DNA of 64,000 nucleotides from Saccharospirillum alexandrii (GCF_004000275.1 NZ_RCIP01000003.1:330572-394571); one strand, 5' to 3'; shown: positions 1 through 9,334, counted from the stretch's first letter. A program made the numbers and translations. The notes: a model not told the origin generated them from the sequence alone.

Positions 1-10
1 TGATACCCCT

Positions 11-49
11 ATCTCAATTAAAGCTAAATGTCAGCAGTTCGGTATGTGT
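11..49 (+). pseudogene. RAYT transposase 3' relic
   Basis: About 35 bases match, with few differences, the 3' end of the intact RAYT gene at 13226-14215 (region near 14146-14184). The relic translates as ISIKAKCQQFG against ISIKAKFQQFG in the intact gene. The rest of the gene is outside the window or lost. It is the third trace of this transposase here, after the intact copy and the truncated copy at 7060. Confidence 0.6.
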
Positions 50-54
50 CGATC

Positions 55-200
55 GGGACCGACTTGTGCCCAGCCACCCCTCCAATTGCTTAACCGCGTC
101 TGAAACGCTGGCTTTAGGCATCCCCAAGCTGGCTGCCGCTGCGTGAAACTAGCCAGATCTGCCACTCTAATAACAGTCTGCACGCGGGACACCCTATCGA
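55..200 (-). pseudogene. LysR-family regulator N-terminal relic
   Basis: Read on the minus strand, this stretch gives VIRVADLASFTQ in one frame and then, after a one-base shift, AAASLGMPKASVSDAVKQLE. That is the helix-turn-helix pattern of LysR-type regulators (RVA-L-SFT-AA--LG-PKASVS-AV-QLE). A second frame break follows after the LGT. No intact start or effector-binding domain is present, so it is a decayed gene. The flanking DNA (200-526) holds no gene I can support; it has a short inverted repeat GATACCC/GGGTATC near 293-331. Confidence 0.55.
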
Positions 201-526
201 TCGACCTTCGACGTGTGTCCCCTCAAACTAACCAAGGGCTACCACGGTTATCACGGGCAGCCACCGGAATGCCATAGACTACAGCTCTACACAGATACCC
301 TTTGTTAGATACGTAACGTGGGTATCCAGCGAAGCCCGTTTGCTCAAGTGACTGTTCTTTTAGTGGGTTTGTCCTTTCAATGGGTTTCTTTGTAGCTGGG
401 ACTGCACGCCGGCGCAAAAAAGACGTTCATGTCCACATCAGGGGTTGGGTTACGCCCGAAATACCGTCTATAATTCGAACAGCAATCGATTTTCAATGCT
501 CTGAGTTTCGCGGTATCAGGCCCTAC

Positions 527-1165
527 ATGAATTCATCGCTCACTTCTTCTGAACACTGGCTGCTGGTCGACGACCATGCCATGTTTGCCGATGCATTGTC
601 TTTGACATTGCAACATCATATGCCAACACTGCAGGTTGATGTTGCCAATACGGCACACAACGCTTTGGCGACACTGAGAGCCGGCCGGCACTACCAGTGC
701 ATTTTCATTGATTTGGATCTCCCGGACAGTCCTGGTTTGACATTGCTCGATCAAATACTGAAACGATGGCCCCAATCGATTGTGCTGATCTGCTCAGCCA
801 ATCGGCAACCGGCAGTGGTTACCAATGCCCAACAGATGGGTGCCCGAGGCTACATCAGCAAAGACCAATCGCCACTGGATATCCTCTCCTTTGTTCAGCG
901 GATTCGCCAGGGTCAACGCTGGGTCACCAGTGATTCGATAACCCGGGAGTTGGCTGAACAGCCTGAATCACCCTTCCATCTGACCGCACGCCAGCTGGGC
1001 ATTCTGCAACAGATGCACCGGGGACTGAACACCAGCGAGATCGCCGCCGAGCTTAATCTCAGCCCGAACACCATCAAAACCCACACCCGATTGATGTATG
1101 GAAAGCTGAACGCGTCAAACCGGACGGAATGTCTGAACCGCGCGTTAAGCCTGGGATTACTTTGA
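527..1165 (+). CDS. LuxR/NarL-family two-component response regulator
   Basis: This 212-residue protein has an N-terminal receiver domain (LLVDDH acidic pocket near residue 10, phospho-acceptor Asp in FIDLDLPDS, and Lys in YISKDQ). The C-terminal helix-turn-helix carries the NarL signature LNTSEIAAELNLSPNTIKTH. It should bind DNA after phosphorylation. I chose the ATG at 527 because the in-frame extension upstream to 380 lies ahead of the receiver fold and resembles no protein. Its last 9 bases overlap, tail to tail, the hybrid kinase gene at 1157-2902, the obvious candidate partner. The targets are not deducible, although the palindrome at 4253 is a possible site. Confidence 0.9.
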   Translation: MNSSLTSSEHWLLVDDHAMFADALSLTLQHHMPTLQVDVANTAHNALATLRAGRHYQCIFIDLDLPDSPGLTLLDQILKRWPQSIVLICSANRQPAVVTNAQQMGARGYISKDQSPLDILSFVQRIRQGQRWVTSDSITRELAEQPESPFHLTARQLGILQQMHRGLNTSEIAAELNLSPNTIKTHTRLMYGKLNASNRTECLNRALSLGLL

Positions 1166-2902
1166 AGCGGATACCCGTTTGCTGGCCAGCAGGCGACTGA
1201 GAGTGCCCTGCAGAACTGAACTGTCGATCGGCTTGTGCAGAACCGGCCAGTGTGCATGACTGAGCCGCTGAATCCCCCCGAGAGACGTATTCCCGGTCAG
1301 TACGACACAGCACGTGCCGGGAAAGAACGCCTGTACCGTCTGGATACAGTCCTCCGAACGATGACCATCAGCCAGCATATCATCCGTTAACAGCACATCC
1401 GGTGCCGACGTCATTTGCTCAAGCAGCATCGTCAGCTCAGCGTGATCGCTCGCTGCCCAGACGTCGCCGTTCCATTCCACGAGCATCGCCGACAGTGCAT
1501 CGCGAACCTGTTCATGATCATCGACCACCAAGGCGGTAAAGTGCTCGGGTAACGGGGCGACCGGCTCACCCGGTAAGGTCGATATAGCCGCATCCAAACA
1601 GATAGGCAGCGAAAGACTGAACCGTGTGCCCTCGCCCGGTACAGAGATCATATTCAACTCCAGTCTTAACTGCTCACACAGCCGACGAACAATCGACAAC
1701 CCCAAACCGATTCCCGGTTCACTTTTTCGCGTGTGTGCAGTCCGATAAAACTCTTTAAAAACATCCCTCTGTTCGCTTTCGGCGATCCCGGAGCCGGTGT
1801 CTTCGATGCGCAAGGATGCCTGCTCGCCACGAAGTTCGAGGCTGACACTTACCGAGCCCGATTCGGTATATTTGATCGCATTGTCGAGCAGATTCCTCAG
1901 TATCTGCAACAACAGTACTGGATCCGTAGAAACTTGAATGGGTGCTGGCGTTATATCCAATGCTAACCCTTTTTCAAGCGCTAGAGGCGTAAATTCGGTC
2001 TCAAGAGTGTGCAGAATGTTCCCTAAATAGCAATTCTGAATGGTCACGGTGACGACGTCCGCGTCGATCAGTGACATGTCCAGCAACTTGGTCAGCAGGT
2101 CATTAGCCGAGGACACGCTTTCCTTTGCCTTGTCCAGGAGTTCATCGGGTTCAAGCAGTCGACCCTGAAATGCCTGAAGATACAGGTTGGCTGCTTGTAA
2201 TGGCTGGCGGAGGTCATGACTGGCGGCGGCCAGAAAGCGACTTTTCGCCTGATCGGCCTCGCTGGCCTGCTGTCGAGCCAGCTGATGCTCCAGGCGAAGC
2301 CGGATCGAATTCATCTGTCTCTTGTGCGTCATCAGGCTGAACACAGCCAAGGACACCCCGGACATGGCCACCACCGCCAGCAATAGCGGAGTTGAACTTG
2401 GCCATAACAGAATAAACAGGCTGCTGAACACAGGGATGATAAACAGCAGAAAGATATCAGGGTAGGTCCCCATGGTGACAGATGGCATGGACGACATGAC
2501 CATCACAAACAGCAACAACGCGAAGACCTGCGACTGATTGGCACCATCCAGAAACAACCACGGACCCACACTCCACAAGACACCCCAGGTAAGTGCGATC
2601 AGCAGGTTTACCCGATGCCAGTAGACGAGCCGGTAAACGTGGTTGTTATCAAAGGCGCGCCCTAATATACGACGCTGTTTGGTCAAAACCAGATAAGAGC
2701 CGAGACTAACAATGAAGCAGATAGCTAGCCAGACCATCAGCTCAACCATACCGAGGTTTTGACTCATCAGCACTCCCAGCATAGAAGCGCCGAGCCCACT
2801 GACAACCATACGCGGTTGCACTTCGTCTACGAATAACGACTGTCGCTCCCATTGAATGTTGCGGGCATAGGGCGACTCGCGGTTGAATTCATTCAGCGTC
2901 AT
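1157..2902 (-). CDS. Hybrid sensor histidine kinase with C-terminal receiver
   Basis: This 581-residue membrane kinase has five or six hydrophobic segments in residues 30-195 and no evident periplasmic sensor domain. A HisKA dimerisation helix follows, with the phosphorylated His229 in AAASHDLRQPLQ, then an HATPase domain (N box LLDNAIKY, G boxes DTGSGI and GIGLGL). A receiver domain with Asp in LLTDDML occupies the C-terminal 120 residues. The AAASHDLRQPL type of kinase is commonly paired with LuxR-type regulators, and one lies convergently at 527-1165. The start at 2902 has an AAGG about 7 bases upstream. The gene begins 27 bases after the lipoprotein gene at 2930-4174 and is probably cotranscribed with it. 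Confidence 0.9.
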   Translation of the reverse strand: MTLNEFNRESPYARNIQWERQSLFVDEVQPRMVVSGLGASMLGVLMSQNLGMVELMVWLAICFIVSLGSYLVLTKQRRILGRAFDNNHVYRLVYWHRVNLLIALTWGVLWSVGPWLFLDGANQSQVFALLLFVMVMSSMPSVTMGTYPDIFLLFIIPVFSSLFILLWPSSTPLLLAVVAMSGVSLAVFSLMTHKRQMNSIRLRLEHQLARQQASEADQAKSRFLAAASHDLRQPLQAANLYLQAFQGRLLEPDELLDKAKESVSSANDLLTKLLDMSLIDADVVTVTIQNCYLGNILHTLETEFTPLALEKGLALDITPAPIQVSTDPVLLLQILRNLLDNAIKYTESGSVSVSLELRGEQASLRIEDTGSGIAESEQRDVFKEFYRTAHTRKSEPGIGLGLSIVRRLCEQLRLELNMISVPGEGTRFSLSLPICLDAAISTLPGEPVAPLPEHFTALVVDDHEQVRDALSAMLVEWNGDVWAASDHAELTMLLEQMTSAPDVLLTDDMLADGHRSEDCIQTVQAFFPGTCCVVLTGNTSLGGIQRLSHAHWPVLHKPIDSSVLQGTLSRLLASKRVSASK

Positions 2903-2929
2903 TGCCGGGCCTTTGGTTCCGTTAAACCG

Positions 2930-4174
2930 TTAATAGGTGAACTGCAGCAGTGTACCTTCGTCCAGGCTGTTGTGGCACCACAGCCGGGCGTTTGGCTGGC
3001 CATCGGAGGTAATCACATCCACGCAGTTCTGCGCATTGGTATCGGTGCTCTTTACGAACGATGGGCTGGCATTTTCATAATCGACCGTGACGACGCCGAC
3101 ATAATCATGACTAACCAAACTCACGCGGGGAATATTACCGAAAGCAATGTGGGCTTCCATATCACTGACGGTCATGTCATCTGTCAATCCAGTGAAGGCA
3201 TTGGTACCGCTTCTGACGATATCATTTGGTGCAGTTGGATCGGTCATGTCATGTTCTATCAATCGGTTATTCACCCCAGAACGGTGAAAGGCAACCACAT
3301 GAGTGTCAGTAATCGCCGACAAGGCGCGAATCTCATCACTTGCGGATGAATACAGCGTTGAACCGCCGATACCACCCACCATAGGAACGATTGCTGGGTC
3401 GTTGTCTTCAATCTCACCATCTATGTCAAAGTCCATGACCAATCGGGTCACCGCCGAGCGCCGGATGATAAAAGGGAACCCGGCTCCGGAATTATTCACA
3501 TACGCCTGCTTACCGCCGATAAACACAACCACTTCGTCTGCCGACGATGCACCATCATAGACATCCATCGAGTCACATGTCACCACGTGCTTATAGGCCG
3601 TTGGTTCGGCGCTTAACGTTAAGCTAACCTCATGGATTTCGCTGGGGTTGCTCTTCAGTGAAAAGGTCAGGGTCGCCGGAATCAGCATCGCGCTTGTTCC
3701 CGGTCCGGTCGCGTCCATCATCACACCCGGCGTACAGGTTACGACCAAGATGTCGTTTTCGTAGTTATTGGCAGCCGAATGCTGAAACTTGAACCCGGCG
3801 GTACGTACATGCGGTGAAGACAGTTGATCAACCGGCAGGTTCCGATGGGTCACCAGCCCTTTGGACAGTTCCGAACCGGTCAGTGTCGAGTAGTCATCCG
3901 CGCCCAGTTTTGCCGTGCGTTTTACGGCAAACATATCAATACCGCCTTTGAAGAACGTCAGGTCTTCGAAAGTATCGTAGTTGGTATCCCAGTTCTCATC
4001 CGTATACACGGTCAAAGGTTCAGGGGTGCCTGTGTCACCCACGGGGTTGGTTTCGCCACCACCAGTTTCATCGGTAGTATTCGCCGGCTCGGCTTCATCA
4101 CTTGAGGATGAATTGCATCCGGTCAGGGCAATGACTGCCACTAAAGGTAACGCCAATAGGATTCGCTTATTCAT
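2930..4174 (-). CDS. Secreted lipoprotein of unknown function
   Basis: This 414-residue protein starts with a lipoprotein signal peptide (lipobox ALTGC at residues 16-20) and an acidic Ser/Thr/Glu/Gly-rich linker to about residue 55. The rest looks like a beta-rich extracellular domain with Cys pairs (VTCTPG, VVTCDSMD). I recognise no family. A GGAG about 7 bases upstream supports the ATG at 4174. It is the first gene of a likely two-gene unit with the hybrid kinase downstream, so it may act in signal perception or be an output of that system; this is inference from position only. Confidence 0.75.
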   Translation of the reverse strand: MNKRILLALPLVAVIALTGCNSSSSDEAEPANTTDETGGGETNPVGDTGTPEPLTVYTDENWDTNYDTFEDLTFFKGGIDMFAVKRTAKLGADDYSTLTGSELSKGLVTHRNLPVDQLSSPHVRTAGFKFQHSAANNYENDILVVTCTPGVMMDATGPGTSAMLIPATLTFSLKSNPSEIHEVSLTLSAEPTAYKHVVTCDSMDVYDGASSADEVVVFIGGKQAYVNNSGAGFPFIIRRSAVTRLVMDFDIDGEIEDNDPAIVPMVGGIGGSTLYSSASDEIRALSAITDTHVVAFHRSGVNNRLIEHDMTDPTAPNDIVRSGTNAFTGLTDDMTVSDMEAHIAFGNIPRVSLVSHDYVGVVTVDYENASPSFVKSTDTNAQNCVDVITSDGQPNARLWCHNSLDEGTLLQFTY

Positions 4175-4252
4175 TGAGACACTCCATTGTGGTGATACAG
4201 CAAGCGCGCTGTTTTTAGAGTGTTCAGTATGCGTAGGTCGCGAAACGCAATC

Positions 4253-4270
4253 TTCACCCGATCGGGTGAA
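4253..4270. promoter_or_regulatory. 18-bp perfect palindrome, candidate operator
   Basis: TTCACCCGATCGGGTGAA is fully self-complementary and lies about 80 bases upstream of the lipoprotein-kinase unit that starts at 4174. Its position fits a dimeric regulator site; the LuxR-type regulator at 527 is one candidate binder. This is inference, with no second copy seen in the window. Confidence 0.4.
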
Positions 4271-4711
4271 ATTCCCGGGTTACCAAGTATCGAGCCACTC
4301 ACCGAGGGAGAAATGTACTTTTTTCAACCATGTGAACGAAGAAAAAATACTGTTCAGGTCAGTCATTGCATCCAGTGGTGTCCCGGTTGAGGCACTTGTC
4401 GGTCTATTGTCAGCACAAAAGGTTCACTTTTTGCGTCTACTGCAGCTTATCGCTCCATTGGTAATATAAAAATCGTACCTGCGACGTAATCCAAGCAAGA
4501 CCAACCAGGAGATCGAACAATACTATCGAAGACATCCACCGGAATAGCGTATTACCGGGACACCCAACCCAATCCATTAATAAAGGCTATCATAATCTGA
4601 TTCCTGATAGTCACCTAGTGTGGGAGCCTCAACAATGTGAAAAACAGCCAAACAGCCGATGAATACATCCCTGGACAGCGCCCCCGTACCCTACATGTGT
4701 CTGGTACGGGT
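4271..4711. other. Intergenic region without a supported gene
   Basis: No open frame here resembles a protein. It contains a short hairpin (CCCGTACC...GGTACGGG, 4683-4710) next to the terminator of the downstream protease gene. Otherwise it is moderately AT-rich DNA. Confidence 0.5.
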
Positions 4712-4759
4712 AAAAAAGCCGAAGTCATACCCCGTCGGGTTAGGCAATGGCATTCGGCT
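4712..4759 (-). terminator. Rho-independent terminator of the protease gene
   Basis: On the minus strand AGCCGAA pairs with TTCGGCT around a long imperfect loop and is followed by six T residues. It begins 28 bases after the stop codon of the gene at 4787. Confidence 0.5.
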
Positions 4760-4786
4760 CCCTTAATGTACATGCCCTATCAGCCA

Positions 4787-6904
4787 TTACCACTGCACTC
4801 TCACGTCCAAGGCCTCACCAACGGAAGCACTGCACGGTGAAATATTCACGTAATCGCCAACGATACGCAGATATTTTGCGCTTCCATCGTTCGCTATACC
4901 AGTCAAATCGAGCGAGGTAGTCATGGCGTACGGTTGGCCCTGCTCAACGTTAAGATCAGCCAGCAGTTCTTGATCGCTGTCACCGTATACGCCGTTGTCG
5001 TTTAGGTCTATCCACACTCGCCAGGTAGTCGACCGCTCGGTTGCAACGTTATCACCTTGCACAGTGATCACCGTATTGGCCGGTTCGCTCAGAAAAATCG
5101 GCGTTTGGGTGTAATCCCATTCTGTTGACTGATACTCCAGGTCTTCTCCGCCAATACTCACGCTATTCATGACGTTAGCAGCAGTAACCACTTCTCTAAT
5201 CGCACAGTATTGATCACTTACTGTAATCTGCCGAGCAAAGCTGTCTTGATCGCCGTGAGTATCTGTAACACGGAGGCTAACTTGGTAGTCTCCTCCACCC
5301 ACATAGACGTGCTCCGGGTTGGCAGCGGTTGATGTTTGACCATCACCGAAATCCCAAAGCCACCCAGTTACGTCACCTGTGCTACGGCTGTCATCACTGA
5401 ATTCGACACGCAGCTTAAAGGTTTCAGCGTAAAAATGACTTAAAACACCTTCATCAAACAGTTGTATTTTTACGGTTTTAAAAGCGTCAACAACGGGCTT
5501 TTCATCTAACCCTGCATCGATAGCCTGTTGCAAAATACATTCAGCGGCATCGGTGAGTGTTGTTGCTGGCGACCAACAGTTTCTCGCAGCATTCACATAC
5601 AAATTGTAAGCGGTTTCGAGACCCAATTCGTTGGCCAACAAATAGAATGGATACGTCAGCATGCCAATACGCAGATAGAAGTTGTTGCCTGCCTCGTCGT
5701 AATCCAACACGCTAGGTATTGCGCCCGCCTCAGTCTGAATCTGGTCGAGCTGACGCGTTAAACCCCCGGCTTCTTCACCGTGTACCCAGTTGTTGGTGTG
5801 GCCGGTGAACTCGTACTTGGCCATAACACCCGAAATATCGCCAAAAGCTTCGTGAACCGTACGTGCATCGGTGCTGAGTTCGTTTTCATAGGGATTCAAA
5901 CTCGAGATACGAGAAAGCACCCCGTGCCCGACTTCGTGAGCAATAGCATCAAGTGGTGACATCGAATACTGGAATAGGTATCCATCGCTGAAATTAGCGT
6001 AAGCCCCATCCCAGTAAACGCTGGTATCCGTAAGATTGCCGTAGTGCACACGTAAGCGCAGCTTTTCTTCAAGTGCGGGCTCACCGAGATATTTGAGAAA
6101 CGTGTCGTAAACAAGCGTACCGTAAAACAGGCTGTCGTTAAGTGTTGAGTACGTCCACACGCCGTACTCATCTTCCACAGCGCGATAGGTGTTTACCGGG
6201 TTGGTATCACATAAAAACTGATACGGCGGGTAGGCGCTATCGCTAACGGTGTTTGCCAGGCCGCTGCCAGCATTTGCTTCCCACGCATCATCGCGGGTGT
6301 TGTTCATGTCGATGACACTCACAAGGCCATTATCGAATAGACACAACCCGCCGTAATCATCAGTACGCTGCACATACATATTTGGCCGGTCATCGCCGTA
6401 ATACCAACTCTGAACCTCATTGCCGCCCGGGCCGGCCAATAGGGCATTACCCGTGAAATCGTGAAAGCGCACAAGTGTGCCTTCTTCAGCTAAGCCAACG
6501 CTGTTACCCGGGTAAAGCTTTAGCGCGGAGGTGTTAGCCGGCACGCGAGTTCCTGCAGGAATCTCCAGGTCATACACGGCACTAGCCTCGCTTACTAACC
6601 AAGGGTCCCCCACCGCCTTACCCTGCTCATCAGCCCAATATACCTCCACAAACTCGGCCCTTGCCGTATCGCTCGGCTTGGCCTCGGCAGCCTCAATTTG
6701 AACACGGCCAAACAACTGCCCTGCGGCCCCGTCGGTATCCCGTAAATAAGCCAGAGTTATTGGGTTTGATGGCCTTTGGGTAACGGCATTTGAGCCTGTC
6801 GCTGGGCTAGAGACAGTGCCGCCGCTGCATGCTGTGATTAGCAAAGTAAAAAGAGCAGCAGACCAGTTTTTAAACTCAGCAAGCTTGAACCGTATAGAAG
6901 GCAT
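4787..6904 (-). CDS. M4-like secreted metalloprotease with PKD and GEVED-type domains
   Basis: This 705-residue lipoprotein (lipobox LITAC near residue 27) carries the zinc motif HEVGH at residues 323-327. A downstream glutamate motif HEAFGDISG (Glu352) matches the NEA-SDI pattern of thermolysin-type (M4) peptidases. The spacing between the two is about five residues longer than in thermolysin. A PKD domain follows near residues 500-570 (WLWDFGDGQTS...HVY). The C-terminal domain resembles GEVED modules (WIDLNDNGVYGD, GEALDV). It probably degrades extracellular protein at the cell surface. The ATG at 6904 is preferred over a TTG at 6919; neither has a strong ribosome site. A terminator follows at 4712. 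Confidence 0.85.
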   Translation of the reverse strand: MPSIRFKLAEFKNWSAALFTLLITACSGGTVSSPATGSNAVTQRPSNPITLAYLRDTDGAAGQLFGRVQIEAAEAKPSDTARAEFVEVYWADEQGKAVGDPWLVSEASAVYDLEIPAGTRVPANTSALKLYPGNSVGLAEEGTLVRFHDFTGNALLAGPGGNEVQSWYYGDDRPNMYVQRTDDYGGLCLFDNGLVSVIDMNNTRDDAWEANAGSGLANTVSDSAYPPYQFLCDTNPVNTYRAVEDEYGVWTYSTLNDSLFYGTLVYDTFLKYLGEPALEEKLRLRVHYGNLTDTSVYWDGAYANFSDGYLFQYSMSPLDAIAHEVGHGVLSRISSLNPYENELSTDARTVHEAFGDISGVMAKYEFTGHTNNWVHGEEAGGLTRQLDQIQTEAGAIPSVLDYDEAGNNFYLRIGMLTYPFYLLANELGLETAYNLYVNAARNCWSPATTLTDAAECILQQAIDAGLDEKPVVDAFKTVKIQLFDEGVLSHFYAETFKLRVEFSDDSRSTGDVTGWLWDFGDGQTSTAANPEHVYVGGGDYQVSLRVTDTHGDQDSFARQITVSDQYCAIREVVTAANVMNSVSIGGEDLEYQSTEWDYTQTPIFLSEPANTVITVQGDNVATERSTTWRVWIDLNDNGVYGDSDQELLADLNVEQGQPYAMTTSLDLTGIANDGSAKYLRIVGDYVNISPCSASVGEALDVRVQW

Positions 6905-7059
6905 AGAGAAATCGACCAATATAGGTGAGATACTTACATTATCTCATTTTATAAATGGAGAAGGCCAACCAGGCCACCCGCCTGAACACTTGATCAGCCA
7001 AAATTCACCCAATACTTTATACAGCATTCGACTTCCACCGGCCGTCAGGGTAAGACGCT

Positions 7060-7296
7060 ATGCCACGTTCAAGGAAATCCCAGATCGCCCTGGAGGCGAC
7101 TCCCTACTATCAATGCACTTCCCGGTGCGTGCGCCGCGCCTTCCTGTGTGGTCGTGATGAGCACTCAGGCAACGGCTACGAACGCCGCCGCTACTGGATT
7201 GAGCAACGCATGGTGGAGCTGGCCACCGTGTATGCGCTCGATATCTGCGCCTGTGCTGTCCCCTGCTCCAGCGCATCCATGCACCCGCAGCATTAA
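7060..7296 (+). pseudogene. Truncated RAYT transposase copy
   Basis: The first 65 or so codons are nearly identical to the intact RAYT at 13226-14215, including some bases of 5' leader (TTTATACAGCA and CCGTCAGGGT). Similarity ends after ICACAV, just before the catalytic HYH motif, and then runs into unrelated sequence. The protein would be 78 residues and catalytically dead. The breakpoint near 7258 records a deletion or recombination event. Confidence 0.85.
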
Positions 7297-7310
7297 ACCT
7301 TTATAATAGC

Positions 7311-7335
7311 TTTGTCGATAGTCGACTATTGTGCG
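7311..7335 (+). repeat. 25-bp repeat, copy 1
   Basis: This 25-base stretch, centred on TGTCGATAGTCG, recurs at 9224-9248 with 22 of 25 identical positions. The two copies bracket the PPC lipoprotein gene and the LuxR relic, and could be remnants of mobile-element ends. Confidence 0.5.
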
Positions 7336-7385
7336 TGACCTAGCAGCTCACTAATGTTCCTGTTCCAATAACCAATTCTATTATC

Positions 7386-7416
7386 AAAAAAAAGGCAGCC
7401 TATGAAAGGCTGCCTT
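7386..7416 (-). terminator. Rho-independent terminator
   Basis: On the minus strand AAGGCAGCC and GGCTGCCTT form a perfect 9-bp stem around a 7-base loop, followed by a run of T. It lies 41 bases past the stop of the lipoprotein gene at 7458. Confidence 0.85.
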
Positions 7417-7457
7417 CCTGATCATCCAACAGAGTAATCTCGATCTAGCTTGCGAGA

Positions 7458-8708
7458 TTACTCAATGGTATTAACAATAGTTAACGTACCGTCAAATGTT
7501 AAGACGTTCCACTGATAACCCACACCTTCCGGGGGAGTCATTTGCGCTATAAGTCCAGTATCATCGTAAAGCGAGACTTCTACATCAGAGTTACTGAAGC
7601 GGAAGTTACTGCCTCCAGAATACGAGTAAATGTAATAAGTGTAGGTACCGGTTTTTACATTGGTGATTGTGATCGTTTCAGGCCCGTAAGCTGACGCGTC
7701 ATCGCGATCTAGCGAGGCTCCATCTACAGATTTTTTCCCGTAGAAAAGATGTTCGGTACTTGCGCCGTTAGGTACCAGCAAATGCGAATCCAAATCCCGA
7801 GGTGTTGCCCCCCAGGTCAGTACCAGTCGCATCTGACCTTCCGGCAACGACGGTGCGATAGCAAGGTACTGAGACAGTGTACTCATACCTTCAATGGTAA
7901 TGTTCTTGTATGCGGTAGAGTACCCAGCCAGCACGACCTCGACGGTATAGTCACCGGCTTCGACGTTTGAAAATTCGTACTCACCCTGGGCATTTGTGCT
8001 GCCAGTCTCTGAGATATCACCGGCTTTTACATCGTGGCCAGAGCGCAAATTGATGGCGGTATTTGCCAGGCGATCACCTGTGATGGCATCTGACACATGA
8101 CCCGTCATGTCGCCGTAGCACTCCAACGTCTGAGTGTTCGTAACTTCCACTGGTTCTGCGGGAGTCTTAACGGTTAACGTATAGTCACCGGAGCCATAAT
8201 CCGCCGTTAAGAAGATAGTGAGTTCGGTCATGCCTGATGGAACAGTATAATTAATCTTCTTGACATTATCGCCGCTGGTATTATCCACCACGGAGTCATC
8301 ACCGTTTTTCAAATAGATGTGATTGGTGGTTCCCTGATTAAACTCAAATTGGATATCGATAACCTGACCTTCTACTACGCTCAGTAGGTAATAATCATCA
8401 AAGTCAGTCCCGGGTACCCCAACTGCGTTCCCGGATAGGTAGCCAGATACAGTAGAATTAACTGAGATAACCTGAGCTTGGGCACCAGTATCGTTCTGTT
8501 CGGTATCATCAACGTCCGTCAACACCACCTCAGGAACGATGGTGGTCGTAACCGTTTCTGTTCTGCAGAAATTTTCTTCAGTGTTAGTATCAGTATTTCC
8601 ACCCGTTGAAGCACTATCCTCATCATCGGTGGACTCAGGTATACAAGCAGTAAGCAATAATACAGACAGAGATGCAGCCGTTAGCATCTTAAACTTGTCA
8701 ATTTGCAT
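7458..8708 (-). CDS. Lipoprotein with PPC, carboxypeptidase-regulatory-like and YfaP-like domains
   Basis: This 416-residue protein has a lipoprotein signal peptide (LLLTAC, Cys near residue 22). A pre-peptidase C-terminal (PPC) fold spans about residues 65-185 (DDYYLLSVVEGQ, GSGDYTLTV). A carboxypeptidase-regulatory-like Ig module follows at about 200-275 (GHVSDAITG, GEYEFSNVEAGDYTV). The C-terminal region resembles YfaP-type domains (LVLTWGATPRDLDSHL). All are extracellular binding modules; no catalytic site is visible. The ATG at 8708 is preferred over one at 8756 because it starts the signal peptide and has an AAGAGAA upstream. A strong terminator follows at 7386. Confidence 0.8.
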   Translation of the reverse strand: MQIDKFKMLTAASLSVLLLTACIPESTDDEDSASTGGNTDTNTEENFCRTETVTTTIVPEVVLTDVDDTEQNDTGAQAQVISVNSTVSGYLSGNAVGVPGTDFDDYYLLSVVEGQVIDIQFEFNQGTTNHIYLKNGDDSVVDNTSGDNVKKINYTVPSGMTELTIFLTADYGSGDYTLTVKTPAEPVEVTNTQTLECYGDMTGHVSDAITGDRLANTAINLRSGHDVKAGDISETGSTNAQGEYEFSNVEAGDYTVEVVLAGYSTAYKNITIEGMSTLSQYLAIAPSLPEGQMRLVLTWGATPRDLDSHLLVPNGASTEHLFYGKKSVDGASLDRDDASAYGPETITITNVKTGTYTYYIYSYSGGSNFRFSNSDVEVSLYDDTGLIAQMTPPEGVGYQWNVLTFDGTLTIVNTIE

Positions 8709-8916
8709 AGATATTCTCTTCGGTAAAGGCTGGGTAATACTAGGGGACCCTAGCACTGGTCAGGACGTGAGATTCTAAACAATCTGCAAATTAAGGGTAT
8801 CTATTTTCACGTTTTAGTGTGTGAAGTTTGTAAGGCAAACCTTCCTAATTGACGGATAATTGACACTTTCTATCCAGCTGGTCGCAGGTGACTAATATGG
8901 GTGCTCGGGAGCTGAT

Positions 8917-9072
8917 GCCCTGAGCCAGTCCAACAAGGCGATTGCCGCCCAGCTCACCATCTCCCCCTCCAAGGTGCGGGAATACGCCTGCGACCTGCTG
9001 CTGCGGTTTGCGTGGGGCAACCGCACCCAGCCCGTGCTCAAGACACGGCGGCTGGGATACATCCTCGACTGA
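8917..9072 (+). pseudogene. LuxR-type HTH C-terminal relic
   Basis: The frame reads ALSQSNKAIAAQLTISPSKV, then RTQ-VLK---LGYIL and a stop. This is the C-terminal DNA-binding end of a LuxR/NarL response regulator (SNK-IA-QL-IS---V, NRTQ-V). Restoring one base near 8916 would join it to an upstream in-frame R-E-L-M. Nothing recognisable of the receiver domain is left, so it is a decayed fragment. Confidence 0.7.
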
Positions 9073-9334
9073 CGGGTCGGAAATCGAACCCGGACACTAG
9101 CACCTGGTCGTCGCTGTACACGTCAACTGCGACCGGGTTGCCAGCTCCTTCGTCGGTGACATACAAAACTTTGGCCAACCTAGACAGTCATCTTAAGTAA
9201 TATAGAGAAGCTATTAAGATGGCTCTGTCGATAGTCGGCTGTTGTGCGCGCACTATTAGCCTTGACTCTAAATTGGGTGCCCATTTAGCTCTACGGTGTA
9301 GCATTCACTTAAGCTGTTTGGTGAAATATTCGGG
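9073..9334. other. Decayed intergenic DNA with a gene fragment
   Basis: On the minus strand 9180-9062 an open stretch of about 38 codons (AKVLYVTDEGAGNPVAVDVY and onwards) looks coding but has no start or recognisable family. The second copy of the 25-bp repeat (9224-9248) follows. I see no complete gene. Confidence 0.3.
9224..9248 (+). repeat. 25-bp repeat, copy 2
   Basis: This matches 7311-7335 at 22 of 25 positions. It lies between the LuxR relic and the first gene of the cassette-like region. Confidence 0.5.

Noticed and set aside
223-417. 64-residue minus-strand open frame
   Set aside because: It has no recognisable domain, overlaps decayed DNA and lacks a ribosome site.
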